This document shows, piece by piece, positions 44,068 to 52,701 of a stretch of DNA of 64,000 bases (position 1 is the stretch's first letter; each line of letters opens with the position of its first letter). Source of the stretch: Phaeocystidibacter sp965659415 (GTDB taxonomy: Bacteria; Bacteroidota; Bacteroidia; Flavobacteriales; Schleiferiaceae); the NCBI GenBank assembly GCA_965659415.1, contig CBFHVA010000013.1, positions 9,196 through 73,195 on the forward strand, written 5' to 3'. The notes under the pieces were generated by a model. That model was given only the letters and a program-made list of their open reading frames with translations, was not told the origin of the DNA and did not search any database. The position numbers and the translations under genes are program-made.

Positions 44068-45042
44068 TTAGTCGAACGACTGATTGCTCTGTGAACTGAG
44101 TTCAATCAACTCTTCGTATTCCTCTGGAGTGAGGTCGTTATAGAAATAGTTTATCGGATTGATTTTCGAACCATTGCGGATTACTTCATAGTGAAGATGT
44201 GGAGCAGTGGATGCTCCTGTATTCCCAACGTATCCTATTATGTCGCCACGTTTTACTTTTTGACCGCGACGAACTGCAATACGGCTCATGTGCGCATAGA
44301 GCGTTTCGTAGCCAAATCCATGATTGATTTGAACATACTTACCATAGCCTGACCCTCTGCGGGTGCGCGCGACCTCTACAGTTCCATCACCCGTAGCATA
44401 AATGGGAGTACCGGTAGGTGCCGAAAAGTCTAGGCCGGCGTGCATCTTACGCACTTTATAAATAGGGTGGATTCGGTAACCGAAGCCAGAGGCAATTCTC
44501 CTTAAATCTGTATTCGAAACGGGTTGTATAGCTGGAATAGCTGCTAACAATGACTCCTTATCTCTTGCAAGTTCCATCACCTCATCAAATGATCGACTTT
44601 GAACTACGATTCTCTTTGTGAGCAAATCAATGTCTTGCGCGGTTTGCATGAGTAGCTCACTATGGGAAAAACCATCGAGATAGGCGTATCGGTTGGCTCC
44701 TCCAAATCCGGAGTTTCTCACCTCTTCGGGAAGCGGTTCAGCTTCAAATACCACCCGATATATGTTATCGTCTTTGTATTCAATCTCCTCGAGTACTTCG
44801 CTGATTTGGTCGATTCGTCCGTTCATGATTCGGTATTGAATCTCTAAGTTGGCAATCTCTCTTTTCAGACGTTTTTCCTTAGGTGAATCGAAAATGCTAT
44901 CCGCCGTGAAGAAGAGGAGCACGGCTATGATAAAGGCCGAAAGTAAAAACGTCCCCGTACTCTTTAACCGGTCCTGCCAAGTTCTCTCAATCTTGCGGTA
45001 GGATAATGTTCTGGGATCGTAATAATATTTGACCTTCGCCAT
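44068..45042 (-). CDS. Membrane-anchored M23 endopeptidase
   Basis: A 324-residue inner-membrane-anchored peptidase: short basic cytoplasmic N-terminus (MAKVKYYYDPRTLSYRKIERTW), one transmembrane helix (about residues 31-50), a coiled-coil region, and the M23 domain (HAGLDFSAPTGTPIYATGDG; GYVGNTGASTAPHLHYEV). The ATG at 45042 is chosen over a 14-codon extension because the family starts MAKVKYYYDP. Convergent to another M23 gene with adjoining stop codons. Probably a regulated cell-wall hydrolase in growth or division. Confidence 0.9.
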   Translation of the reverse strand: MAKVKYYYDPRTLSYRKIERTWQDRLKSTGTFLLSAFIIAVLLFFTADSIFDSPKEKRLKREIANLEIQYRIMNGRIDQISEVLEEIEYKDDNIYRVVFEAEPLPEEVRNSGFGGANRYAYLDGFSHSELLMQTAQDIDLLTKRIVVQSRSFDEVMELARDKESLLAAIPAIQPVSNTDLRRIASGFGYRIHPIYKVRKMHAGLDFSAPTGTPIYATGDGTVEVARTRRGSGYGKYVQINHGFGYETLYAHMSRIAVRRGQKVKRGDIIGYVGNTGASTAPHLHYEVIRNGSKINPINYFYNDLTPEEYEELIELSSQSNQSFD

Positions 45043-45057
45043 GGGCTTTCCTTTTCC

Positions 45058-45065
45058 TATTTTTG
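45058..45065 (+). promoter_or_regulatory. -7 box candidate for alaS
   Basis: TATTTTTG on the plus strand, 93 bp before the alaS TTG; no -33 is visible. On the minus strand TAACTTTG (45101-45108) is a matching candidate for the M23 gene. Confidence 0.3.
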
Positions 45066-45158
45066 CTGCATAATTGTCAAGCAAAAGTTGAACGAAGTAA
45101 CAAAGTTATTGATTTTCTGCTGAGGCTTGTATCAGGTTAACTATTAGAAGCTTTTCCA

Positions 45159-47759
45159 TTGAGAGCAAAAGAGATTCGTCAGACCTACTTAGACTTTTTC
45201 AAGTCGAAATCACATGAAGTGGTTTCATCGGCTCCGATTGTTATAAAGAATGATCCAACTCTGTTGTTCACCAATGCAGGGATGAACCAGTTCAAAGATG
45301 CCTTCTTGGGTAATTCCGAGCCGATTGCACCGCGCGTTACGGACTCACAAAAGTGTTTACGTGTATCTGGCAAACACAATGACTTGGAAGAAGTAGGCCA
45401 CGATACCTACCATCACACCATGTTTGAGATGCTGGGTAATTGGAGCTTCGGCGATTACTTTAAGGAGGATGCCATTGCTTGGGCTTGGGAGCTTCTTACC
45501 GACGTGTTCAAGCTTGATACAGATCGCCTTTATGTGACCGTCTTTGAAGGTGATGCATCAGAAGGATTGGAATCAGATCAAGATGCACGAACGTTCTGGA
45601 AGAAATGGATTGCTGAAGATCGCATTCTCAATGGTAACAAGAAGGACAATTTCTGGGAAATGGGCGATCAAGGTCCATGTGGACCCGCTTCGGAAATTCA
45701 CTTTGACCTCCGCAGCGATGAGGAAAGAGCTAAGGTAGATGGTGCAAGCCTAGTAAACATGGACCACAATGAAGTAGTGGAGATTTGGAATCTCGTTTTC
45801 ATGGAGTTCAATCGCAAGGCCAATGGTTCACTTGAGCCGCTTCCGGCTAAGCACGTAGATACAGGAATGGGTTTTGAACGTCTTTGTATGGTGATACAAG
45901 GCGTGAAGTCGAACTACGAAACAGATGTTTTCACTCCCATTATTGAGAATATTGAGAAACTCTCGGGAAAGTCGAAGTCGGCCGATGCGAAGACCCTAAT
46001 TGCCATGAGAGTAATTGCCGATCATATTCGAGCAATTGCCTTTGCCATTGCGGACGGTCAATTGCCATCCAATAATGGAGCAGGTTACGTGATTCGAAGA
46101 ATTCTTCGTCGTGCCACGCGATATGCGTACAGTGTGCTAGACATGAAGGAGCCATTCATGTATGCGTTGGTAGAAGTCTTAGCCAACGACATGGGGGATT
46201 ATTTCCCAGAAATCAGGTCGCAGCGCGGATTATGTGAAAGCGTGATTCAGGAGGAAGAGCAATCTTTCCTACGTACCTTGGAGCAAGGATTGAAGCGCCT
46301 TGATGATATGATCGGACAAGCCAATTCAAAGGTTTTGGATGGAGCCAAGGCATTTGAGTTATATGATACTTTTGGTTTCCCGGTTGATTTGACTTCGCTC
46401 ATTCTTCGCGAACGTGAGATGAATTTGGATCAGGCTGGTTTCGATGCGGAGATGGCGAAGCAAAAAGATAGATCTCGCGCCGCTACCAAGATGAGTACGG
46501 ACGATTGGGTTGAGGTGAGAGAAGATGCTCGTGAGGAGTTTATCGGCTATGATAGCTTGAAGTCTTCAGTGCACATCGCCAAATATCGAGAGGTTAAAAC
46601 CAAGAAGAAGTCTTTTTTCCAAGTGGTTTTTGATCATACGCCTTTCTACCCTGAGGGCGGCGGTCAGGTAGGGGATACAGGCGTTCTTAAAAATGACGAG
46701 GAAACCTTGACCATTTGGGACACGAAAAAAGAAACGGGTATGATCCTGCACTATATGGATCAGCTTCCGGAGAAAATCGAGGCTACATTTAAGGCAGTAG
46801 TAGCTGAGGAGAAGAGAAGAAATACCGCCAATAATCACTCTGCGACACACTTGCTGCACGAGGCTCTACGCGAAGTTTTGGGTGAGCACGTAGAACAAAA
46901 AGGAAGCTTGGTGAACGATCGCCATTTGCGTTTTGACTTTTCCCACTTTCACAAGGTGAGCGATGAGGAAATACGTGCCGTGGAAGAGCTCGTGAACCAA
47001 AGAATACGCGCAAACTATCCTCTTGAGGAATTCCGTCATATCGCTATGGAGGAGGCTATCGAGATGGGAGCAATGGCTCTGTTTGGCGAGAAGTATGGTG
47101 ACACCGTCCGAGCCATTAAGTTTGGTGAGAGCATCGAGCTGTGCGGAGGAACCCATGTGAAATCGACTGGTGAGATTGGCTTTTTTAAGCTGATATCGGA
47201 AAGTTCTGTTGCTTCAGGTATACGTCGTGTTGAAGCACTTACAGCCGCTGCCGCTGAGGATTGGGTAAATGGACAGGTGGATATCCTGCATTCAGTTCAA
47301 GCCGAGTTAAAAGCTTCAGATACCCTTTCAGCTGTGCAAGCGCTTAAGAAGGAGAATGCCGATCTTAAAAAGCAAGTTGAAGGCTTGTTGAAAGATAAAG
47401 CTGGAAGTCTAAAAGAAGAACTGGTTCAGCAAGCTGAGCGAATAGGCGATGCACGTTTCATTGCCGCTAAAGTTGCTTTGGATGCCGGAGCGATTAAGGA
47501 TATGGCTTTCCAACTTCGTCAGCAGTATAAAGACCTGTTCATGATTCTGGCCACTGAAGGCAATGGGAAAGTTCAATTGCACGTTTTGATTTGCGACGAC
47601 CTCGTTCAGTCTAAAGGATTGAACGCGGGAAAGGTCGTGAAGGAAGTGGCTACCCATATTAAGGGTGGTGGTGGTGGCGCTCCGTTTTTTGCAACAGCCG
47701 GGGGCAAAGACTCTTCGGGAATTGATGCTGCGTTCGTGGCGGCTAAAAGCTATCTTTGA
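45159..47759 (+). CDS. alaS: Alanyl-tRNA synthetase
   Basis: Charges tRNA-Ala. The 866-residue protein has the catalytic N-terminus (IRQTYLDFFKSKSHEVV, FTNAGMNQFKDAFLG), an editing domain with zinc ligands H560 and H564 (HSATH), C662 and H666 (CGGTH), and a C-terminal DHHA1-like region ending GGGGGGAPFFATAGGKD. The start is TTG at 45159, with no ATG in the leader; the family N-terminus aligns here. The next gene begins 4 bp after its stop. Confidence 0.97.
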   Translation: MRAKEIRQTYLDFFKSKSHEVVSSAPIVIKNDPTLLFTNAGMNQFKDAFLGNSEPIAPRVTDSQKCLRVSGKHNDLEEVGHDTYHHTMFEMLGNWSFGDYFKEDAIAWAWELLTDVFKLDTDRLYVTVFEGDASEGLESDQDARTFWKKWIAEDRILNGNKKDNFWEMGDQGPCGPASEIHFDLRSDEERAKVDGASLVNMDHNEVVEIWNLVFMEFNRKANGSLEPLPAKHVDTGMGFERLCMVIQGVKSNYETDVFTPIIENIEKLSGKSKSADAKTLIAMRVIADHIRAIAFAIADGQLPSNNGAGYVIRRILRRATRYAYSVLDMKEPFMYALVEVLANDMGDYFPEIRSQRGLCESVIQEEEQSFLRTLEQGLKRLDDMIGQANSKVLDGAKAFELYDTFGFPVDLTSLILREREMNLDQAGFDAEMAKQKDRSRAATKMSTDDWVEVREDAREEFIGYDSLKSSVHIAKYREVKTKKKSFFQVVFDHTPFYPEGGGQVGDTGVLKNDEETLTIWDTKKETGMILHYMDQLPEKIEATFKAVVAEEKRRNTANNHSATHLLHEALREVLGEHVEQKGSLVNDRHLRFDFSHFHKVSDEEIRAVEELVNQRIRANYPLEEFRHIAMEEAIEMGAMALFGEKYGDTVRAIKFGESIELCGGTHVKSTGEIGFFKLISESSVASGIRRVEALTAAAAEDWVNGQVDILHSVQAELKASDTLSAVQALKKENADLKKQVEGLLKDKAGSLKEELVQQAERIGDARFIAAKVALDAGAIKDMAFQLRQQYKDLFMILATEGNGKVQLHVLICDDLVQSKGLNAGKVVKEVATHIKGGGGGAPFFATAGGKDSSGIDAAFVAAKSYL

Positions 47760-47763
47760 TTTT

Positions 47764-48492
47764 ATGAAGAATAACTGGATACTATCGGTTCTATTGGCTT
47801 TCGCTCCACTTTTTGTAGTGGCGCAGCCTGAAGATGAACCCGTGTATTATACGGACAGTGAGGTAGAGACACAATATGTGAGTTTTGGAGTTCATTTTGA
47901 CCCGATGTTCACACAGCGACGACTCTTTTCATTGAATAATGCAGGAGTGAATAACGGTCTTACAGAAGATGATTTTCCTGCGACAGGCGGATTTGGGTAT
48001 AACTGGGGTGCCTATGCAAACTTCAATATCAATTCCAACCTCCGACTTGGAATCGGTGCTGGTCAGACGACCATCAATTACCGATTGGATGAGTACGAGT
48101 ATATCCTGAATAACGATACCAGCAGCGTAGGACTGAATATAAATGCCAGATATAACACCATCCCACTGCGCATTGGCTTCACTACGGCCATGAATGACGC
48201 GTGGGATTTGGAAATTTGGATACCTGTTGCCTACAATCGGTTGGTGTCATACTCTGAATCAGCCACAGTTCAAGGGATGGAAATCAACGAAGATTTGACC
48301 GATGAGGCTAGTTGGGACATGTGGTCGGTTGCCATTCAGGTTGGCGGGGCTTTTTACTTCACCGATAATTGGGCAGTAACTACACATGCTCAGTTCCGAT
48401 ACTTTACAACACAGATTATCGATAAGCCTAACCGCCCCGTTGAAACGCCCTATGGTGTTGGTTTATCGGTAGGTCTTAGATACTCGCTCTAG
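47764..48492 (+). CDS. Outer-membrane beta-barrel protein, function unknown
   Basis: A 242-residue exported protein: signal peptide 1-19 (FVVAQ), acidic N-terminal stretch, then alternating beta strands with aromatic ends (YNWGAYANFNINSNLRLGIGAG, IPLRIGFTT..., LSVGLRYSL). The ATG at 47764 is preferred to an upstream frame that runs back through alaS. Four bases separate it from alaS, hinting at co-transcription. Its end overlaps the convergent murF by 4 bp. Confidence 0.82.
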   Translation: MKNNWILSVLLAFAPLFVVAQPEDEPVYYTDSEVETQYVSFGVHFDPMFTQRRLFSLNNAGVNNGLTEDDFPATGGFGYNWGAYANFNINSNLRLGIGAGQTTINYRLDEYEYILNNDTSSVGLNINARYNTIPLRIGFTTAMNDAWDLEIWIPVAYNRLVSYSESATVQGMEINEDLTDEASWDMWSVAIQVGGAFYFTDNWAVTTHAQFRYFTTQIIDKPNRPVETPYGVGLSVGLRYSL

Positions 48493-49760
48493 AGAAATTC
48501 GAGTAAAGTTTCGAGCCGCATACCGCGAGATCCTTTTAGGAGGATGCTCGCGTTTTTTATAGGGTGTTCTCTAAGGTTGGCTGCACACTCTTCTGTTTTC
48601 GTAAAGCGCTTGAAATTGTTGCTGTCAGAAGTCTGATTGAAGTGTTCTCCCACTAAAATGATGTTCGCCTCTAAGTCGGTACAGAGATCTACAATTTTTT
48701 GATGTTCCTCTGGCGAAGTATCCCCCAATTCGAACATGTCACCTAATATGAGAAAACGTGGGGCAGAGGTGCTTTTCATGAAAGAAAGGATGCTCGCTTC
48801 CATGCTATTTGGATTGGCATTGTAAGCATCGAGCATAATCTTATTAGACCCTTTCTCGCGCCATTCCGACCGATTGTTTTGAGGTTTATAGGCTGATATG
48901 CCCGTTTGTATCTGTTCTGCGTTCAATCCAAAATGAAGCCCGAGAGAGATGGCTGCTCCAATATTTGCCGTATGGAAACTTCCGGTCAACTGCGACTCAA
49001 AGCGTTGGTTGTTGTATACCACGGTTGCGGGCTCATTATCATCCAGAAAGTTCATAGGGTAAGTTGCCTGATTTGCACCGTAGGTAATCCTGTCAATTCC
49101 TTCCGATTTCTCCATTTGCTTGTGGTCGTTGTAGTTCACCAAGGCAATGGATTTAGTGGATCGAACTTGTGTATATAATTCGCTCTTGCCCTTGATTACT
49201 CCTTCTACACCTCCAAAGCCTTCTAGGTGTGCCTTTCCGAAATTGGTGATGTAACCGATATCTGGAATGGATATGGACGAAAGCAGTTCGATTTCCTTTT
49301 GATGATTGGCACCCATTTCCACCACCGCAATTTCTGTATCCTTTGGGATGGATAGAATGGTAAGCGGTACTCCAATGTGATTGTTGAGGTTTCCATGAGT
49401 GGCATGCACTTTGAACTTTTGAGAGAGCACGGATCGAAACAGTTCTTTAGCGGTAGTTTTACCATTGCTGCCGGTCAATCCAATGAAAGGAAACTTTAGC
49501 TGTTTCCTGTGGTGTCTTGCCAGATCCTGAAGGGTGGAAAGGACATCCTCTACCTGAAAAACCATGGCTGACGAGTCGACTTCTACCTCTTCGTCAATTA
49601 CTACTGCCATGGCGCCTTTATCGAGCGCCATTTGAGCAAATAAATTGCCGTTGAAAGAGGGCCCTTTGAGAGCAAAGTAAATTTCCCCTTCATTCACTGA
49701 GCGCGTATCAGTATTGACGCCCTTAGATTTTAAGTACGCTTGGTATAGGTTCTCCATCAT
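48489..49760 (-). CDS. murF: UDP-N-acetylmuramoyl-tripeptide--D-alanyl-D-alanine ligase
   Basis: Final cytosolic step of peptidoglycan precursor synthesis, joining D-Ala-D-Ala to the UDP-MurNAc-tripeptide. The 423-residue protein has the P-loop GLTGSNGKTTAKELF (residues 94-108), VEMGANHQKEIELL, and the LDAYNANPNSMEASI motif, all Mur-ligase features. Two adjacent ATGs (49760, 49757) are possible starts. It is separated from gldJ by a strong terminator and so has its own transcription unit, though murF-gldJ is a conserved order. Confidence 0.96.
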   Translation of the reverse strand: MMENLYQAYLKSKGVNTDTRSVNEGEIYFALKGPSFNGNLFAQMALDKGAMAVVIDEEVEVDSSAMVFQVEDVLSTLQDLARHHRKQLKFPFIGLTGSNGKTTAKELFRSVLSQKFKVHATHGNLNNHIGVPLTILSIPKDTEIAVVEMGANHQKEIELLSSISIPDIGYITNFGKAHLEGFGGVEGVIKGKSELYTQVRSTKSIALVNYNDHKQMEKSEGIDRITYGANQATYPMNFLDDNEPATVVYNNQRFESQLTGSFHTANIGAAISLGLHFGLNAEQIQTGISAYKPQNNRSEWREKGSNKIMLDAYNANPNSMEASILSFMKSTSAPRFLILGDMFELGDTSPEEHQKIVDLCTDLEANIILVGEHFNQTSDSNNFKRFTKTEECAANLREHPIKNASILLKGSRGMRLETLLEFL

Positions 49761-49785
49761 GAGATTAAATGTAGGTACAAGACAT

Positions 49786-49818
49786 AAAAAAAGGCCGTCC
49801 GAGGACGACCTTTTTTTT
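49786..49818 (-). terminator. Bidirectional Rho-independent terminator between gldJ and murF
   Basis: A run of A's on one side (49786 on) and T's on the other flank a stem centred on CGTC-CGAG-GACG with an extra pair of GG/CC and one mismatch. On the minus strand the stem is followed by eight T's, so it terminates gldJ transcription before murF. Confidence 0.88.
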
Positions 49819-49834
49819 GATAGTCTATGTCAGA

Positions 49835-51418
49835 TTACATTCTGTAACGACGGAAGTCGTGACGATCTGGACTTGAATGGCGCTTATCGCGATCTTCTTC
49901 CAGGTTCTGGAATCCTACGCGATCCATTGCGCAACGGAATCCGATATAATCTGTCGCTTGATCTTCCTCGAGGAATCTTCTTGTTCCTGGGCTTAACCAA
50001 TACGCTCTGTCTTTCCAGCTTCCGCCCTTAAACACACGCGTAGTGTTGCCTATAAGTGTAGTTTTCGAGTAGTCGTACATTGCCGCATCTCCTTCTGGTG
50101 GAGGATTGTCGTAGTAGATAGAAGACTCAACATCTCCGTCTAAGTAATCACGGTAATCACTGTACTGATAGTTTCTTCTGTTCAAGTTCTCTTCGGCGGT
50201 TACATCGCGCTTTGGAAGCTCACCCGGAAGACCTACAAGAACTGAATCACCATCTTCTGTTCTTTCATATTCTGGCTCAAAGTTAGGAAGCAAGTAACCA
50301 TCCTCGTCCTCTGCAAATGCATCGAACTCATTACCTCTAAACGCTCTGTGATCATTAGCATCTAATGAGGAAAGCGGGCGATAAACATCCATTACCCATT
50401 CGGCCACGTTACCGGCCATATCGTATAAACCGTAATCGTTTGGAGGGTAGAAACGCACCTGCATCGTGATGTCAGCTTGGTCGTTCAACCATCCAGCACC
50501 ACCCATGTTATCTCCTCGGCCACGCTTGTAGTTGGCTAACATATCGCCACGCTCATCTTGTTCGCTGTTGCGAAGCGAAGAACCATTCCAAGAGTACTTG
50601 TTTGCATCGGTGGTACGATCATAAACACGAGAACCGATGTTACCGTAGGCTGCAAATTCCCATTCTGCTTCTGTTGGGAGGCGGTACTTCGGAAGAAGAA
50701 TACCGTCTTCGATACGCACAGGGCGACCTTCAGGTCCGCTGGTAGCGTTCGGACGTAAGTCTTCCAAACCTTTGTTGTTTTGGGCATTGTAAGGCTCTGA
50801 ACTGTAGAGATACACGTCGGTGTCGAAGTGCATATCAGAAGTTTGTTCATTGAGCGGATTGAGAACGCCTTCCTCGATTAGAATTTGTTCGTTTACTCTA
50901 TCCGTACGCCATGCACAGTAACGAGTTGCTTGAATCCAGTTCACACCGACAACTGGGTAGAAGTTGTATGCAGGGTGACGCAAGTAATTACGCACGTACA
51001 TTTCGTTGTAAGACATCTCATCTCTCCAAACAAGTGTGTCGGGAAGAGCTGCATCATAAATTTCTGGATAATCGAATTTGTAAACGCGATCCAACCAGTA
51101 GAGGTATTCGCGGTAATCCACATTAGTTACCTCGTTTTCATCCAAATAGAAAGATGAAACGGTCACACGACGCGGCACGTTATTCCAGTCCTTGAGGAAG
51201 TCTTCCTCAACCTGACCCATTACGAAGTTACCACCTTCGATAAACACCAAGCCAGGTCCGGTTTGCTGCCCATCATAATCCATGTTCACTTCGAATCCGC
51301 CGCTTTCACGATCGTTGTATGACCAACCTGTTGTGTTGGATGTTTCACCACCGCAAGAAGCCAATAAGAGGCTTAGCGTTGCAACTGGTAAAACTGATTT
51401 CAATGATCCCAAATTCAT
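49835..51418 (-). CDS. gldJ: Gliding motility/T9SS lipoprotein GldJ
   Basis: An outer-membrane-associated lipoprotein needed for gliding and T9SS function. The 527-residue protein has lipobox LASC (C22), then an FGE-sulfatase-like domain: FIEGGNFVMGQVEEDF, YRLPTEAEWEFAAYG, DMAGNVAEWVMDVYRP, and the tail GFRCAMDRVG. The fold is that of formylglycine-generating enzymes, but GldJ members lack the role in sulfatase maturation. It is 27 bp downstream of the porP/sprF gene, suggesting one operon. The gldJ-murF neighbour order is that of F. johnsoniae. Confidence 0.95.
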   Translation of the reverse strand: MNLGSLKSVLPVATLSLLLASCGGETSNTTGWSYNDRESGGFEVNMDYDGQQTGPGLVFIEGGNFVMGQVEEDFLKDWNNVPRRVTVSSFYLDENEVTNVDYREYLYWLDRVYKFDYPEIYDAALPDTLVWRDEMSYNEMYVRNYLRHPAYNFYPVVGVNWIQATRYCAWRTDRVNEQILIEEGVLNPLNEQTSDMHFDTDVYLYSSEPYNAQNNKGLEDLRPNATSGPEGRPVRIEDGILLPKYRLPTEAEWEFAAYGNIGSRVYDRTTDANKYSWNGSSLRNSEQDERGDMLANYKRGRGDNMGGAGWLNDQADITMQVRFYPPNDYGLYDMAGNVAEWVMDVYRPLSSLDANDHRAFRGNEFDAFAEDEDGYLLPNFEPEYERTEDGDSVLVGLPGELPKRDVTAEENLNRRNYQYSDYRDYLDGDVESSIYYDNPPPEGDAAMYDYSKTTLIGNTTRVFKGGSWKDRAYWLSPGTRRFLEEDQATDYIGFRCAMDRVGFQNLEEDRDKRHSSPDRHDFRRYRM

Positions 51419-51445
51419 ATTACTAGATGTTTCTGTCGATGTTCT

Positions 51446-52426
51446 TTAGAAAGATGGACACTTCAATTCTTGAGCACGTCGTGTCCGGTTTACGCATTTG
51501 AAACGATAAGACAACGAGATTTCGTGTGCACCATTGCCGGCACCACCAAAATTCGATATCGTAAAGTCGTAGCTATACCCAAACTGGAAAGGCCAATTTG
51601 GCGGAGTAATACCCACAATAGCTACGAGAGCGTCAGGGTTGGTTTCGCTATTTCTATAGGCCAAACCACCTGTGATAAATCCTCTGTTAAAGCTCAATCC
51701 CAAAGTGAACTGTCCGATATTCCCTTGTCGCTGATACACAACATTAGGAATTAAATAGCTCTGCTTTGAATTGGCCAATCTTTTTCTTCCCACTGGAATG
51801 GATGCGCCACCATGAACAGTCAATTTAAATGGTAATTTGCTCTCAGTGTAAAAAGCTTCATTCGGCTCAGTAAGGTGGTGACCCGCAACGCCGAAGTAGT
51901 AATTCTCACCGTAACCAATCAAACCAACACTGATGTCCACGTGCTGCGTGGTAGGTTGGTCAGGTGGAATTTCGCTCGTTGGTCGAACGAATCCGTAAAA
52001 TTGATCAATTTGGTCAGGGAACGTCAATGCGTTAAAGTCCAACCCTCTTTGGCGGAAGGTGGCTTGAAAACCAGCGAGTAGCTGAAACTTTCTGCTTACC
52101 GATAGATGATAAGAGTAGATAGCACTAGCCTCGGTAAGCGTAAGGGCTCCTTGGGCTGCTTCGTCTCTCATTACCATAACCCCCAGTCCGCCCCGAAGGG
52201 AGCTAACGTACTGGTCATAGGAGGCAGAAAAAGTTTCGTAAACACCAATGGTTGGATACTGATTACGATAATTCAGTGAGAGTTTAGGACACTTGTCAAC
52301 ACCCGCAAAGGCAGGGTTGAGATATAATCTGTTCGCATAGAACTGACTGAAATGGGGGTCCTGACCGAAGGCTGCAAAGCCTGTCAGTAACGTAAGTAAT
52401 AATATACGAGCCGTTTTCCGGTTCAT
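51446..52426 (-). CDS. PorP/SprF family T9SS membrane protein
   Basis: A 326-residue outer-membrane protein of the PorP/SprF family, the type that anchors or exports adhesins with T9SS. Signal peptide 1-21 (FAAFGQ), the strong family motif DPHFSQFYANRLYLNPAFAGV, and the C-terminal RAQELKCPSF. The ATG at 52426 is chosen; the longer frame extends 25 codons upstream through sequence without a signal. It is 27 bp before gldJ on the same strand. No SprB-like adhesin is next to it. Confidence 0.92.
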   Translation of the reverse strand: MNRKTARILLLTLLTGFAAFGQDPHFSQFYANRLYLNPAFAGVDKCPKLSLNYRNQYPTIGVYETFSASYDQYVSSLRGGLGVMVMRDEAAQGALTLTEASAIYSYHLSVSRKFQLLAGFQATFRQRGLDFNALTFPDQIDQFYGFVRPTSEIPPDQPTTQHVDISVGLIGYGENYYFGVAGHHLTEPNEAFYTESKLPFKLTVHGGASIPVGRKRLANSKQSYLIPNVVYQRQGNIGQFTLGLSFNRGFITGGLAYRNSETNPDALVAIVGITPPNWPFQFGYSYDFTISNFGGAGNGAHEISLSYRFKCVNRTRRAQELKCPSF

Positions 52427-52701
52427 TGAGCCGCGAGTTTTCGAAACACAATTATACAACAATTTTATATGCTCTAGTCGAACATGAGGATTTTCGCACA
52501 AGAATATTTAACCTTCCTTTGAAGCAATGTCGAAAGGTTTCATTGCGTATAACGTTAGTAGACTATGTTACTTTTGGGTCGCAATATCCAAAAATTAGAA
52601 TTGAACATTCTAACACCTAGAAGTATTAATTTTGAAGGGGTCTACTGCAAACTATACGAACGAATGGAGACATGCGTTTCATGTTGCAATATGTTAACTG
52701 A
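52427..52701. promoter_or_regulatory. Divergent promoter region of porP-gldJ and porU
   Basis: About 275 bp with no gene. On the plus strand two candidate promoters: TTG 52543-52545, N23, TACTTTTG 52569-52576; and TTG 52601-52603, N23, TAATTTTG 52627-52634. On the minus strand TATTCTTG (52499-52506) has one mismatch with TTG 18 bp upstream, giving porP a leader of about 65 nt. Confidence 0.5.
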
